From: Kushneria marisflavi
GTDB taxonomy: Bacteria > Pseudomonadota > Gammaproteobacteria > Pseudomonadales > Halomonadaceae
Direction of reading: 5' to 3'
Length of the DNA: 64,000 nt
NCBI RefSeq assembly: GCF_002157205.1
Contig: NZ_CP021358.1
Coordinates: 2,728,001 to 2,792,000, forward strand
Shown here: positions 1 through 9,245 of the stretch, piece by piece
Layout of the letters: every line of letters starts with the position of its first letter
Position numbering within the stretch: the first letter of the stretch is position 1
Translations under genes and position numbers: made by a program
The notes under the pieces: generated by a model
Told to the model about the DNA's origin: nothing
The model's input: only the letters and a program-made list of their open reading frames with translations
Database searches by the model: none

Positions 1-1
1 C

Positions 2-301
2 CTTGATTTTCAAACGCCTGACCTTGAAAGCTTCCCCTGTCTCAGACTGGCACGAGAAGCCATGATGACAGGTGGTACGACGCCTGCCGTACTCAACGCC
101 GCCAACGAGATTGCCGTGGATGCCTTTCTGACCGGCAGTATCAGCTTTACCGATATTCCTTTCGTGGTTGAAACCGTCATGGGACGTATCGAACGTCGCA
201 GTGCCGATGAGCTTGACGTGATCCTGGCGCAGGATCGTCTGGCGCGGCACGAGGCGCGGGTGGTTATTGATGAGCTGGCCATGACTGCTGCCGGAGGATA
301 G
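2..301 (+). CDS. dxr: 1-deoxy-D-xylulose 5-phosphate reductoisomerase, C-terminal part
   Basis: Truncated by the left edge of the window; about 99 C-terminal residues remain. The frame is open from base 2 and contains the segment PAVLNAANEIAVDAFL, which is typical of the C-terminal helical domain of DXR. The full enzyme converts 1-deoxy-D-xylulose 5-phosphate to 2-C-methyl-D-erythritol 4-phosphate with NADPH in the MEP isoprenoid pathway. It ends with TAG three bases before the start of rseP, so the two are probably co-transcribed, the same order as in E. coli and Pseudomonas. The NADPH-binding domain and active site lie outside the window and cannot be checked. Confidence 0.9.
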   Translation, partial: LDFQTPDLESFPCLRLAREAMMTGGTTPAVLNAANEIAVDAFLTGSISFTDIPFVVETVMGRIERRSADELDVILAQDRLARHEARVVIDELAMTAAGG

Positions 302-303
302 CC

Positions 304-1653
304 ATGGGAATCCTGCAAAATATCATCGCGGTCATTGTCGTACTTGGACTATTGATCACGATTCATGAGTTCGGCCATTTCTGGGTGGCAAGGCGCTGTG
401 GCATTCGTGTCCTGCGATTTTCGGTGGGCTTTGGCAAGCCTCTGATCTCTCGAGTGGACCGTTACGGCACCGAGTTTGCCCTGGCCGCCATTCCGCTGGG
501 CGGCTACGTCAAGATGCTTGATGAGTGTGAAGGCCCGGTTGATCCTTCCGAGCAGCATCTGGCCTTTAATCGCCAGCATGTGCTCAAGCGGATCGCTGTG
601 GTGATCGCAGGACCGCTGGCCAACTTTATTCTGGCCGTGGTGGCCTACTGGGTCATGTTCATGGCCGGTACCACGGCCATCGTGCCCATGGTCGGCGAGG
701 TCACGCCGGATTCGCCAGCCGCGCACGGCGGGCTGAAAAACGGTCAGGAGATTGTCTCCGTTCAGGGTCGGCAGACGCCAGACTGGAACGGGGTCAATCT
801 GGCGCTGGTGGCCGAAATCGGGGCCACAGGCCATCTCGAAATCTCGACGCGCGACGAGCAGGGTCGGCTTGAATCACACCAGCTGCCGGTCGATAGCTTC
901 ATGGCGCGGCAGGACCCGCCCGAACCATTGCGCACACTTGGCTTTGCGCCCTGGCGTCCGGATATCGCCCCGGTGATCGGTCAGGTCCTTGATAACAGCC
1001 CGGCTGCGAAGGGTGGCCTTGAGCCGGGTGATCGCATCAGGGCGGTGGATGGGCAGACCATCTCGACATGGGAGGCGCTGGTCTCGCGTGTTCAGGCGGC
1101 CGCCAATACGCCGCTTGAGCTGCAGATCGCACGCGCCGGGCGCGATATGACGGTCACGGTCACGCCCGAAGGGCGTGAGCAGGAGGGCACCATGGTTGGG
1201 TTCATGGGTGCCGGCGCAGGTAGTGTCAGCTGGCCGCAGGAGTACCAGCGCACGCTCGCCTGGGGGCCGCTGGGCGCCATGGGGCAGGCATTGTCGCGTA
1301 CAGGAGAAATGACCTCCCTGACCGTAGGGTCCATCGGTAAAATGATCACGGGGCTGATTTCACCTTCCAATCTGTCCGGACCGATCACGATCGCTCGGGT
1401 GGCAGGAGATTCCGCCCGGTCAGGCCTTGAAAGCTTCATCAGTTTTCTGGCTTACCTCTCCATCAGCCTCGGGGTGCTGAATCTGCTGCCGGTGCCGGTA
1501 CTGGATGGCGGACATCTCGTGTATTACGTCATCGAACTGGTGCGTGGTCGCCCGGTATCGGAGCGTATACAGGCGTTCGGGCTTCGTATCGGCATGGCCC
1601 TGATCGCCTCGCTGATGCTGATGGCCTTTTATTTTGACATCATGCGTCTTTGA
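304..1653 (+). CDS. rseP: RseP site-2 zinc metalloprotease
   Basis: Inner-membrane intramembrane protease that, in the sigma-E envelope stress response, cleaves the anti-sigma factor RseA after DegS has cut it. It has 449 residues, the usual family length. The zinc motif HEFGH is at residues 21-25 inside the first membrane helix, two PDZ domains fill roughly residues 115-290, and the third zinc ligand is in VLDGG near residues 399-403, with a last membrane helix after it. An excellent ribosome site (GGAGGA) ends 5 bases before the ATG. It sits between dxr and bamA, as in E. coli. Its rseA and degS partners are not in the window. Confidence 0.97.
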   Translation: MGILQNIIAVIVVLGLLITIHEFGHFWVARRCGIRVLRFSVGFGKPLISRVDRYGTEFALAAIPLGGYVKMLDECEGPVDPSEQHLAFNRQHVLKRIAVVIAGPLANFILAVVAYWVMFMAGTTAIVPMVGEVTPDSPAAHGGLKNGQEIVSVQGRQTPDWNGVNLALVAEIGATGHLEISTRDEQGRLESHQLPVDSFMARQDPPEPLRTLGFAPWRPDIAPVIGQVLDNSPAAKGGLEPGDRIRAVDGQTISTWEALVSRVQAAANTPLELQIARAGRDMTVTVTPEGREQEGTMVGFMGAGAGSVSWPQEYQRTLAWGPLGAMGQALSRTGEMTSLTVGSIGKMITGLISPSNLSGPITIARVAGDSARSGLESFISFLAYLSISLGVLNLLPVPVLDGGHLVYYVIELVRGRPVSERIQAFGLRIGMALIASLMLMAFYFDIMRL

Positions 1654-1963
1654 CCGATTCGACGGTGTCAGACCCGACGGCCGGGGCGGTTGTCGCTGCA
1701 ATCATTACAAATTCTGTACCTGGCTCATGACGTCCGCGCTTGTCAGGGTGGTGGGGTTGTGTATAAGGTGCCTGTTCTCGTTGGCGTGGTTGATGACTAC
1801 TGCTGACGTATCTGGGGTGTCATACTGGCCTTCCCGCTCGGAGCATCGATGTCGACAAGCGAAACGGTTTCCTTTTTGTTGGACCCTGTCAGGGCATTGG
1901 CATGAACCTTGAGCAAAAGCGGGCCCCGAGTGGGCGGAATTCTGTAACAAGCGAAATGACGGC
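1654..1963 (+). other. Intergenic region rseP-bamA
   Basis: 310 bases without a convincing gene. It holds the candidate sigma-70 promoter listed separately at 1740-1767. I looked for a sigma-E promoter, which E. coli has ahead of bamA and skp, and did not find a convincing GGAACTT-like and TCTGA-like pair. No strong terminator hairpin follows rseP, so read-through from rseP into bamA is possible. Confidence 0.5.
1740..1767 (+). promoter_or_regulatory. Candidate sigma-70 promoter for bamA-skp-lpxD
   Basis: TTGTCA (1740-1745) and TATAAG (1762-1767), each matching 5 of 6 consensus positions, with a 16-base spacer. It would start a transcript about 190 bases before the bamA start codon. Pattern match only. 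Confidence 0.4.
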
Positions 1964-4297
1964 ATGAAGATTAGAGCTACAGGTTGGGCGGTGTTGTTAA
2001 TGGGCGCCTCCCAGGCGGCATTTGCCGTATCCTTCGAGGTTTCCGATATTCGCGTGGAAGGGTTGCAGCGTGTTTCTGCGGGTACCGTGTTCAACGCGTT
2101 ACCCATTTCCGCCCACGATACGGTCAACGACGAGTCGATTTCCAATGCCGGCAAGGCGCTGTTTCGTACCGGCCTTTTTGATGATGTCCAGCTGGGTCGC
2201 GATGGCGATGTGCTGGTCATAGATGTTGATGAGCGTCCCTCAATTGCCAGCATCAACATCAAGGGCAACTCCAAGATTCCCGAGGATCAGCTCAAAAAGG
2301 GCCTGAGCGACGCAGGGCTCTCAGAGGGGCAGGTACTTCAGCGTTCAACGCTTGAAGAGATGCAGCGTGAGCTTGAGCGGGTCTATCAGGGCCAGGGGCG
2401 TTACAGCGCCAGAATCTCGACCTCGGTGCAAAAGCTTGATCAAAACCGCGTGCAGGTTGATATCGATATCAACGAAGGCAACGTGGCGCGCATCAAGCAG
2501 ATCAATATCGTGGGCAACCATGATTTTGATAACGAAACCCTTCAGCAACAGTTCGAACTGGAAGACCGTCCGGGCTGGTTCTTTGGCTGGTTCTCCTCCG
2601 ATCAATACTCCCGCGAGCAGCTCCAGGGCGATCTGGATCGTCTGCGTTCGTGGTATCTGGATCGTGGCTACGTCAATTTCTCCATTGATTCGACTCAGGT
2701 CTCTATCAGCCCCGACAAGTCCTCGATCTATGTCACGGTCAATATCGATGAAGGCAAGCGCTATCGTTTTGGCGATATCAACTTTGCCGGTAACATCGAA
2801 ATGCCTGACGACAAGGCGCGCAGTCTGGTCCAGGCCAAAAGCGGTGAAATCTTTTCCCAGTCGGACCTGACGACCTCTTCCGAGGCGCTTCGCAAGGCGC
2901 TTGGCGCGCAGGGCTTTGCCTTTGCCCGCATCGAAGCAGTTCCCAATATTCATGACAACGATGATCGGGTCGATGTGACCTTCAACGTTGATCCGGGGCG
3001 TCGTGCCTATGTTCGACGCATCAACTTCAGGGGCAATACCACCACGGCCGATGAAGTATTGCGCCGAGAGATGACCCAGCTTGAAGGGGCTCCTGCCTCG
3101 ACGGATGCCATCAGCGACTCTCAGGCTCGACTCGAGCGGCTGGGCTTTTTCCGTCAGGTCGAGGTCAATACCCAGCCGGTGGCCGATACGCCCGACCAGC
3201 TGGATGTGACCTACAACGTCGAAGAGCAGCCCTCAGGCAGCATTTCGGCCAGCCTCGGCTTTGCCCAGTCCGAAGGCATCATTTACGGTGCCTCGCTGTC
3301 CCAGCGCAACTTCCTGGGAACTGGGAATCGCGTGGATATCGGTGCGCAGACCAGCAAGTACTATCAGAATCTGCGGTTCAGCTATACCGACCCCTACTGG
3401 ACGCTGGATGGTATCTCGCGCGGCTACAACCTCTACTATCGGGCCACCGATTATGAGGATTCCGATATTTCCACCTATTCCACCGACGCCTTTGGCGGTG
3501 GGGTGAATTTCGGTTATCCCATCAGTGATTTGTCGCGCCTGAACTTCGGTGTCAATCTTGAAAGCCTGCATGTCGATGACTACGACGATTCTCCCTCGGA
3601 AATCGTTCAGTTTATCGACGACGAAGGCAAGGATTTCAATACCTACAGCCTGACCGCCGGCTGGACCCGTAATAACCTCAACCGTGGCATCCTGCCCACG
3701 GCGGGCAGCTATCAGAATGCTTCCGTGGAAACGGCCGGTGGCGATGCCCAGTTCTACAAGCTGCGCTATCAGGGCCAGAAGCTTTTCCCGATCAAGACCG
3801 AAGAGTGGGCGCTCAAGTTCCGTACAGAGCTTGGCTATGCCAACAGCTTCGGTGGCACCGATAACATGCCGTTTTACGAGAACTTCTATTCCGGTGGTCT
3901 GGGTTCCGTGCGCGGTTTCCGTAGCAATACGCTGGGCCAGCCGACCACCGCCCGTAATGACGGTGATGACGATACCCTGGGCGGTAACATCCTGATGGAA
4001 GGTTCCGCCGAGTTGATCTTCCCGACGCCCTTTATCGAGGATCACCGCCAGGTTCAGACATCCTTCTTCGTGGATGCCGGTAATACCTTCCTGAGCGATT
4101 GTTATCCGGTAGAATCAGGCCGCACTTCCGAGTGCAGCTCCGGAGTTGACCTTGGGGAACTGCGCTATAGCGCGGGTCTGGGGCTTTCCTGGTTGACGCC
4201 GGTAGGCCCCCTGACCTTCTCGGTGGCCCGTCCCATCAATAAAAAGGATGGCGACGATACACAGTTCTTCCAGTTCTCGCTGGGCCAGACCTTCTGA
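1964..4297 (+). CDS. bamA: Outer membrane protein assembly factor BamA
   Basis: Central component of the BAM complex, which folds and inserts beta-barrel proteins into the outer membrane. The 777-residue protein starts with a signal peptide (residues 1-21, cleavage after AFA). Five POTRA domains follow to about residue 400, then the Omp85 beta-barrel. The conserved barrel loop motif VRGF is at 649-652. The chain ends in phenylalanine (SLGQTF), the usual C-terminal outer-membrane signal. It is followed 46 bases later by skp, the periplasmic chaperone that delivers clients to BamA, and then by the lipid A genes, the conserved gammaproteobacterial order. Confidence 0.97.
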   Translation: MKIRATGWAVLLMGASQAAFAVSFEVSDIRVEGLQRVSAGTVFNALPISAHDTVNDESISNAGKALFRTGLFDDVQLGRDGDVLVIDVDERPSIASINIKGNSKIPEDQLKKGLSDAGLSEGQVLQRSTLEEMQRELERVYQGQGRYSARISTSVQKLDQNRVQVDIDINEGNVARIKQINIVGNHDFDNETLQQQFELEDRPGWFFGWFSSDQYSREQLQGDLDRLRSWYLDRGYVNFSIDSTQVSISPDKSSIYVTVNIDEGKRYRFGDINFAGNIEMPDDKARSLVQAKSGEIFSQSDLTTSSEALRKALGAQGFAFARIEAVPNIHDNDDRVDVTFNVDPGRRAYVRRINFRGNTTTADEVLRREMTQLEGAPASTDAISDSQARLERLGFFRQVEVNTQPVADTPDQLDVTYNVEEQPSGSISASLGFAQSEGIIYGASLSQRNFLGTGNRVDIGAQTSKYYQNLRFSYTDPYWTLDGISRGYNLYYRATDYEDSDISTYSTDAFGGGVNFGYPISDLSRLNFGVNLESLHVDDYDDSPSEIVQFIDDEGKDFNTYSLTAGWTRNNLNRGILPTAGSYQNASVETAGGDAQFYKLRYQGQKLFPIKTEEWALKFRTELGYANSFGGTDNMPFYENFYSGGLGSVRGFRSNTLGQPTTARNDGDDDTLGGNILMEGSAELIFPTPFIEDHRQVQTSFFVDAGNTFLSDCYPVESGRTSECSSGVDLGELRYSAGLGLSWLTPVGPLTFSVARPINKKDGDDTQFFQFSLGQTF

Positions 4298-4343
4298 TCA
4301 TTGGCCGTTGCGTTACAATGATGCGAATTGCAGGAGTTGAGTA

Positions 4344-4850
4344 ATGCGTAAGTGGATGCTGGCTCTGGCGGTGACCGGAGCGCTTGGAACGGCTGCGGGG
4401 ACTGCGCAGGCCAATGAGGTAGCGGTACTTGACTGGCAGCAGGCGCTGCTGGATACCACGTCGGCGCAGCAGTCGATGAACCAGCTCAAGAATCAGCTGG
4501 GTAGTCAGCCGCAGCAGGTCAAGGCGCTGGGCGAGGAAGTTCAAAAGCTCCAGCAGCGTCTGCAAAGCAATGGTGACGTGATGTCCGACAGCGAGCGGCA
4601 AAACGTCATGCAACAACTGCGTCAGAAGGGCGGTCAGTTTCAGCAACAGCGTGGTCAGCTTGAACAGAAGCGGGCCCAGCAGGAGCAGGCTTTCCTGAAG
4701 CAGGCACGTCCCAAGCTCGATCGTGCCATCGAGCAGGTAGTCAAGCGTCACAACGTGGACGTGCTGGTTGATCGCAACAGCGTGATCTATGCAGGTGATG
4801 CGCTGGATCTGACTCAGGAAGTGACCAAAACCTTCAACTCGCTCAACTGA
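4344..4850 (+). CDS. skp: Periplasmic chaperone Skp/OmpH
   Basis: Holds unfolded outer-membrane proteins in the periplasm on the way to BamA. It has 168 residues: a signal peptide (residues 1-23, cleaved after AQA), a short beta segment that begins NEVAVLDWQQAL, and a long glutamine- and lysine-rich coiled coil (about 45-130) that forms the tentacles of the trimer. The ribosome site is AGGAG, 8 bases ahead of the ATG. Size and architecture match the family. It lies between bamA and lpxD and is likely in the same transcript. Confidence 0.93.
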   Translation: MRKWMLALAVTGALGTAAGTAQANEVAVLDWQQALLDTTSAQQSMNQLKNQLGSQPQQVKALGEEVQKLQQRLQSNGDVMSDSERQNVMQQLRQKGGQFQQQRGQLEQKRAQQEQAFLKQARPKLDRAIEQVVKRHNVDVLVDRNSVIYAGDALDLTQEVTKTFNSLN

Positions 4851-4872
4851 AGGCGCGCGTCGCTCCACCAAG

Positions 4873-5913
4873 ATGACAAGATATTCAAGTCAAGGTTACA
4901 CACTCGCCGAGCTCGCTCAGCGCCTTGGGGCCACTCTTCACGGGGATGGCGCCGTGCGTGTTGACGGGCTGTCGACCCTTCATGATGCCGGCACGACCGA
5001 CATTGCCTTTCTGGCCAACCGTGCCTATCTGAAGGATCTGGCGGGTACGAAGGCCGCTGCGGTCATGCTGCACCCGGATCTGGTCGATCAGTGCCCCGTG
5101 CCGGCGCTGGCCATCGACAATCCCTATCTGGGCTATGCGCATTTGTCTCGCTGCTTTGCCCCGATTCTGCCCAGCCAGCAGGGGGGGATCCACCCGACTG
5201 CGGTGATCGATGACTCCGCGCAGCTGGGCAGTGATGTCACCGTGGCCGCTCATGCGGTCGTTAGTGCCGGCGTCACTCTGGGGGATCGGGTCACTGTCGG
5301 TGCCAACAGCGTGGTTGGAGAGTACTGCACGGTGGGCGAGGACAGTTTGATCCATCCGGGAGTGACCCTGTATCACGGGGTCATCATCGGTGCCCGGGCC
5401 ATCATCCACGGTGGTGCCGTGATCGGTGGTGACGGGTTCGGCTTTGCCCACGATGGCAGCCGCTGGCACAAGATTGAACAGCTTGGCGGCGTGATCCTCG
5501 GCGACGATGTGGAAGTTGGCAGCTGCACCAGCATTGATCGTGGGGCGCTTGATGACACTGTCATCGGTGACAACGTCAAGATCGATTCCCAGGTGCAGAT
5601 TGCGCACAACGTTCACATTGGTGATCACAGTGCGCTGGCCGGCTGTGTTGGTATTGCCGGTTCTACCCATGTCGGGCGCCACTGTCAGTTGGGGGGCGGG
5701 GTAGGCCTTGCAGGCCATCTGACCCTGTGTGACGGCGTCAACGTGACCGGCATGAGTCTTGTCACAAACTCTATCAATGAGCCCGGTATCTACTCCTCCG
5801 GGACTGGCTCGATGCCCAGCGCGCTGTGGCGCAAGAATGCCGTGCGCTTCAAACAGCTGGATCAGCTGGCCAGAAGAATTACCCGTCTTGAACGCCACAA
5901 CGAGGGTGAATAA
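4873..5913 (+). CDS. lpxD: UDP-3-O-acylglucosamine N-acyltransferase LpxD
   Basis: Third step of lipid A synthesis: transfers a hydroxyacyl chain from acyl-ACP to the 2-amino group of UDP-3-O-acyl-glucosamine. The 346-residue protein has an N-terminal uridine-binding domain and then left-handed beta-helix hexapeptide repeats from about residue 105. The probable catalytic histidine is H245 in QIAHNVHIGD, matching H239 of E. coli LpxD. A weak ribosome site precedes the ATG, 22 bases after skp, so coupling to upstream translation is plausible. Confidence 0.96.
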   Translation: MTRYSSQGYTLAELAQRLGATLHGDGAVRVDGLSTLHDAGTTDIAFLANRAYLKDLAGTKAAAVMLHPDLVDQCPVPALAIDNPYLGYAHLSRCFAPILPSQQGGIHPTAVIDDSAQLGSDVTVAAHAVVSAGVTLGDRVTVGANSVVGEYCTVGEDSLIHPGVTLYHGVIIGARAIIHGGAVIGGDGFGFAHDGSRWHKIEQLGGVILGDDVEVGSCTSIDRGALDDTVIGDNVKIDSQVQIAHNVHIGDHSALAGCVGIAGSTHVGRHCQLGGGVGLAGHLTLCDGVNVTGMSLVTNSINEPGIYSSGTGSMPSALWRKNAVRFKQLDQLARRITRLERHNEGE

Positions 5914-6000
5914 GCGCCCTCGGGTTGCTGGTGCAATCGGTTTTCCATTGCTGCTGCGGCAGCAAATATCATAATGGTTGGCCATGCGGCCGCCAGTCAC

Positions 6001-6027
6001 ATGCCTGCCGGCTCGGCAGGCATTTCG
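6001..6027 (+). terminator. Hairpin between lpxD and fabZ
   Basis: Perfect inverted repeat, ATGCCTGCCG (6001-6010) and CGGCAGGCAT (6014-6023), with a 3-base loop and a short T run (TTTCG) after it. It would act as a weak or partial terminator or as an mRNA processing and stability hairpin ahead of the fabZ ribosome site. Confidence 0.5.
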
Positions 6028-6049
6028 TTATGTCAGAGGTTGTGAGCCC

Positions 6050-6493
6050 ATGGTCATGGATATCAACGAGATCCAGGAATATCTCCCCCATCGTTACCCG
6101 TTTTTGCTCGTGGACCGTGTTAACGCACTGGAACTGGGCGAATGCATTACGGCCTGCAAGAACGTCAGCTACAACGAGCCCTTCTTTCAGGGCCACTTTC
6201 CGGGTCATCCCATCATGCCGGGTGTTCTGATCATTGAAGCGCTGGCACAGGCGGCCGGAATCCTCGGTTTCAAGACTGTCGACAAGCGTCCCGCCGATGG
6301 CTACATCTATTACTATGTCGGCAGTGACAATGTTCGCCTCAAGCGTCCGGTCTTTCCTGGCGATCAGCTGACGCTCGAAGCTCGCATGCTCAAGGCGCGT
6401 CGCGGCATCTGGAAATTTTCCTGCCGTGCGCACGTCGAAGGTGAGGTGGTCTGTGAAGCCGACATCATCTGTGCCGAGAGGAAAGTCTCTTGA
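6050..6493 (+). CDS. fabZ: 3-hydroxyacyl-ACP dehydratase FabZ
   Basis: Removes water from (3R)-hydroxyacyl-ACP in fatty acid elongation and so competes with LpxA and LpxD for hydroxyacyl-ACP. I chose the ATG at 6050 (147 residues) because AGAGG lies 9 bases upstream and the product then starts just before the conserved [15 protein letters not shown]; an open frame continues upstream to 5978 but is unlike the family. The hot-dog fold active site is H49 in GHFPGHP and E63 in IIEALAQA, the numbers known for the Pseudomonas enzyme. It overlaps lpxA by four bases. Confidence 0.95.
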   Translation: MVMDINEIQEYLPHRYPFLLVDRVNALELGECITACKNVSYNEPFFQGHFPGHPIMPGVLIIEALAQAAGILGFKTVDKRPADGYIYYYVGSDNVRLKRPVFPGDQLTLEARMLKARRGIWKFSCRAHVEGEVVCEADIICAERKVS

Positions 6494-7260
6494 TACATCC
6501 ATCTGCCATCATCGATCCTGCTGCGCGTCTGGCGGATGATGTCGAGGTTGGCCCGTTCAGCGTGATCGGTGCCGATGTCGAGATCGGCGCCGGAAGCGTT
6601 ATCGGGCCGCATGTGGTGGTCAGAGGGCCCACCACGATGGGGCGCAACAATCGCGTCTATCAGTTTGCGACCATCGGTGAAGACTGTCAGGACAAGAAGT
6701 ATCGGGGGGAAGCCACCCGCCTCGAGATTGGTGATAACAATGTCTTCCGCGAAGGCGTCACCGTTCATCGCGGCACGGTCCAGGATCAGGGCGTGACACG
6801 CATCGGCAGCGGTGGGCTTTTCATGGCCTACGCCCATGTGGCTCACGACTGTGTGCTGGGCGATAACGTGATTCTTGCCAATCAGGCCACGCTCGGCGGC
6901 CATGTCCATATTGGCGATAACGTGATTCTCGGTGGTCTCTCCGCCGTGCATCAGTTTTGCCATGTGGGGACCTATGCCATGTGCGGTGGTGGTTCCATCA
7001 TCACCAAGGACATCGCAGCGTTTGTGATGGTGACCGGCAATCCGGCCGCCACGCATGGGCTCAACGCCGAGGGCATCAAGCGCCGCGGCTTTGAAAGTGA
7101 TGTGGTCAACGAGCTGCGTCGTGCCTACAAGCTGGTATTTCGCAGCCAGCGCACTCTGGCGCAGGCTCTTGAAGAGCTGGATCAACAGGCAAATCGCAGT
7201 GCCTGGCTTGATGTCTTCATCGATTCGCTGAGAAGCTCATCGCGTGGTCTGACCCGCTGA
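6490..7260 (+). CDS. lpxA: UDP-N-acetylglucosamine O-acyltransferase LpxA
   Basis: First step of lipid A synthesis: moves a (R)-3-hydroxyacyl chain from ACP to the 3-OH of UDP-GlcNAc. The 256-residue protein is a left-handed beta-helix of hexapeptide repeats with an alpha-helical C-terminus. The catalytic histidine is H119 in AHVAHDC (H125 in E. coli). The start appears to be TTG, overlapping the fabZ stop by four bases, because the second codon begins IHPSAIIDP, the conserved N-terminus, and no ATG is available nearby. That suggests translational coupling to fabZ. Confidence 0.95.
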   Translation: MIHPSAIIDPAARLADDVEVGPFSVIGADVEIGAGSVIGPHVVVRGPTTMGRNNRVYQFATIGEDCQDKKYRGEATRLEIGDNNVFREGVTVHRGTVQDQGVTRIGSGGLFMAYAHVAHDCVLGDNVILANQATLGGHVHIGDNVILGGLSAVHQFCHVGTYAMCGGGSIITKDIAAFVMVTGNPAATHGLNAEGIKRRGFESDVVNELRRAYKLVFRSQRTLAQALEELDQQANRSAWLDVFIDSLRSSSRGLTR

Positions 7261-7291
7261 TGATGCAGGCCGCTGGCCGGAGAGAACCTCG

Positions 7292-8422
7292 ATGCGTGTT
7301 TTTCTGGTAGCCGGTGAGCTCTCGGGAGATATCCTGGGGGCGACCCTGATGCGCGAGCTCAAGCGTCAGCATGGTGACGTAAGCTTTCGTGGCATTGGCG
7401 GCCCGCGAATGATCGAGGAGGGGCTCGAGAGCCTCTATCCGCTTGAAACGCTCTCCATCATGGGGCTGGTCGAAGTGCTCAGACATCTTCCCCGGCTGGT
7501 GGGCGTGCGTCGTCACCTCAGGCGCGAGGCGCAGTCCTGGCCTGCCGACATCATGATCGGCATCGATGCGCCGGATTTCAATCTGGGGCTTGAGGCCCAG
7601 CTCAGATCAGGCGGCATGACCACGGCCCATTATGTCAGCCCATCGGTCTGGGCCTGGCGTCAGGGGCGGGTCAAAAAGATTCGTCGCGCTGTCGACATGA
7701 TGCTGACGTTTCTCCCCTTTGAAGCCGAGTTCTACGAGCGCCATGATGTGCCGGTGCAGTTTGTCGGTCACCCGCTGGCCGAAGAGCTGCCGCTGGATAA
7801 CGATCGCCACCAGGCCAGACGCGCGCTGGGTCTGAGCGACGGCACCCGGGTGCTTGCGGTATTGCCCGGCTCACGCAGCAGCGAGATTGCCTTCATGGCG
7901 CCGGTCTTTCTTGAGGCGATTCGGCTTTTAAGACAGCGCCTGCCGGCACTTGAGGTCGTCATTCCCGCCGCTTCACCGGCAAGGCGTGAAGAGCTGATGG
8001 CCCACGGTGTGGCCAATGAGGGTATTACCATCGTGGATGGCCGGGCGTGGGAGGTCATGACGGCTTCCGATGCGGTGCTTTTGACCTCGGGCACCTCGGC
8101 GCTTGAAGCCATGCTCTGCCATCGTCCCATGGTGGTGGCCTATCGCATGGCGCCCATGACCTGGCAGATTGCCCGTCGGCTGGTCAAGACGCGCTGGATC
8201 TCCCTGCCCAATCTGATCGCGCAGGAAAGCCTGGTGCCCGAGCTGATTCAGGATGATGCGACGGGGGAGGCCATTGCCGAGGCGCTGGTTCCCATGCTTG
8301 AAAGCGAATCCGAGTCCCATGCGCTGAGCGCGCGATTTGTCGACATGCACCGAACACTTCAGCGCGGTGCCAGCGCGCGGGCCGCCCGGGTCATTCTGGA
8401 TCTGATGGCCTCGCCACACTGA
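7292..8422 (+). CDS. lpxB: Lipid-A-disaccharide synthase LpxB
   Basis: Membrane-associated GT19 glycosyltransferase that joins UDP-2,3-diacylglucosamine to lipid X to form the lipid A disaccharide. It has 376 residues, close to the 382 of E. coli LpxB. The N-terminal domain starts [15 protein letters not shown], and the C-terminal nucleotide-binding domain contains [11 protein letters not shown] and [13 protein letters not shown], both family hallmarks. The ribosome site GGAGAG precedes the ATG. LpxH, needed between lpxD and lpxB, is not in the window. Confidence 0.96.
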   Translation: MRVFLVAGELSGDILGATLMRELKRQHGDVSFRGIGGPRMIEEGLESLYPLETLSIMGLVEVLRHLPRLVGVRRHLRREAQSWPADIMIGIDAPDFNLGLEAQLRSGGMTTAHYVSPSVWAWRQGRVKKIRRAVDMMLTFLPFEAEFYERHDVPVQFVGHPLAEELPLDNDRHQARRALGLSDGTRVLAVLPGSRSSEIAFMAPVFLEAIRLLRQRLPALEVVIPAASPARREELMAHGVANEGITIVDGRAWEVMTASDAVLLTSGTSALEAMLCHRPMVVAYRMAPMTWQIARRLVKTRWISLPNLIAQESLVPELIQDDATGEAIAEALVPMLESESESHALSARFVDMHRTLQRGASARAARVILDLMASPH

Positions 8423-8469
8423 GCCGGTTATTCCGAGCCGGTTCCTTTTGGACAACAGCGCAGCAAAAC

Positions 8470-9102
8470 ATGAACTTTATTCCCGAAATCATGACCCCGA
8501 ATTCCGAGCATTCGCCGCTGGTCATTCCCTATCAGGGCTGGCGTCTGGCAGGCGTTGATGAGGTCGGCCGCGGCCCGCTGATCGGTACCGTGGTGGCCTG
8601 CGCCGTCATTCTTGACCCCCAGCGTCCCATTGATGGGCTGATGGATTCCAAGAAGATGACGCCCAAACGTCGCGAGAAGCTCGATCTTTTGATTCGCGAG
8701 CGGGCGCTGGCCGTGTCGCTGGGGGAGGCGACCTCCGGTGAAATCGATGCGCTCAATATTCATCATGCCACGCATCTGGCCATGCGTCGGGCCATCGATG
8801 GCCTGTCGATCACGCCTGAATATCTGCTTGTTGATGGCAATCGACTGCCAGGTCACCGTCTGCCAGGGCAGGCAGTCGTCAAGGGCGATGGTCGAGTGGC
8901 CGCGATTGCCGCTGCCTCGATCGTGGCCAAGGTGGCACGGGATGCCCAGATGCACGCACTCGATGCGCGCCATCCCGAATATGGTTTTGCTGCCCACAAG
9001 GGCTACCCGACCCGCGCCCACCTGGACGCGCTGGCACGACTGGGGCCATTGCCCGAACACCGGCGTTCCTTTCGCCCTGTCAGAGCGCTGTTGCCGGACT
9101 GA
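8470..9102 (+). CDS. rnhB: Ribonuclease HII
   Basis: Cuts the RNA strand of RNA-DNA hybrids and single ribonucleotides in DNA. The DEDD active site is visible as D30 and E31 in [13 protein letters not shown]122 in [10 protein letters not shown] and D158 in [10 protein letters not shown]. The protein has 210 residues, slightly longer than E. coli RNase HII because of an N-terminal extension; the ribosome site at 8470 is weak, and ATG at 8500 is an alternative start. It stands between lpxB and dnaE as in E. coli. Confidence 0.95.
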   Translation: MNFIPEIMTPNSEHSPLVIPYQGWRLAGVDEVGRGPLIGTVVACAVILDPQRPIDGLMDSKKMTPKRREKLDLLIRERALAVSLGEATSGEIDALNIHHATHLAMRRAIDGLSITPEYLLVDGNRLPGHRLPGQAVVKGDGRVAAIAAASIVAKVARDAQMHALDARHPEYGFAAHKGYPTRAHLDALARLGPLPEHRRSFRPVRALLPD

Positions 9103-9245
9103 CACCGGCTGTAAAAACATCTCTCTTCTCGCCGGGTCGCTGGCCCGGCAGCGGTGATCATCGGTACCATGGCATGGCCTCTCCGATGTTCCCCGATCTT
9201 CTTCGTTGACTGATGCCATTCGTTGACCATAGCGAGCCTGCACCC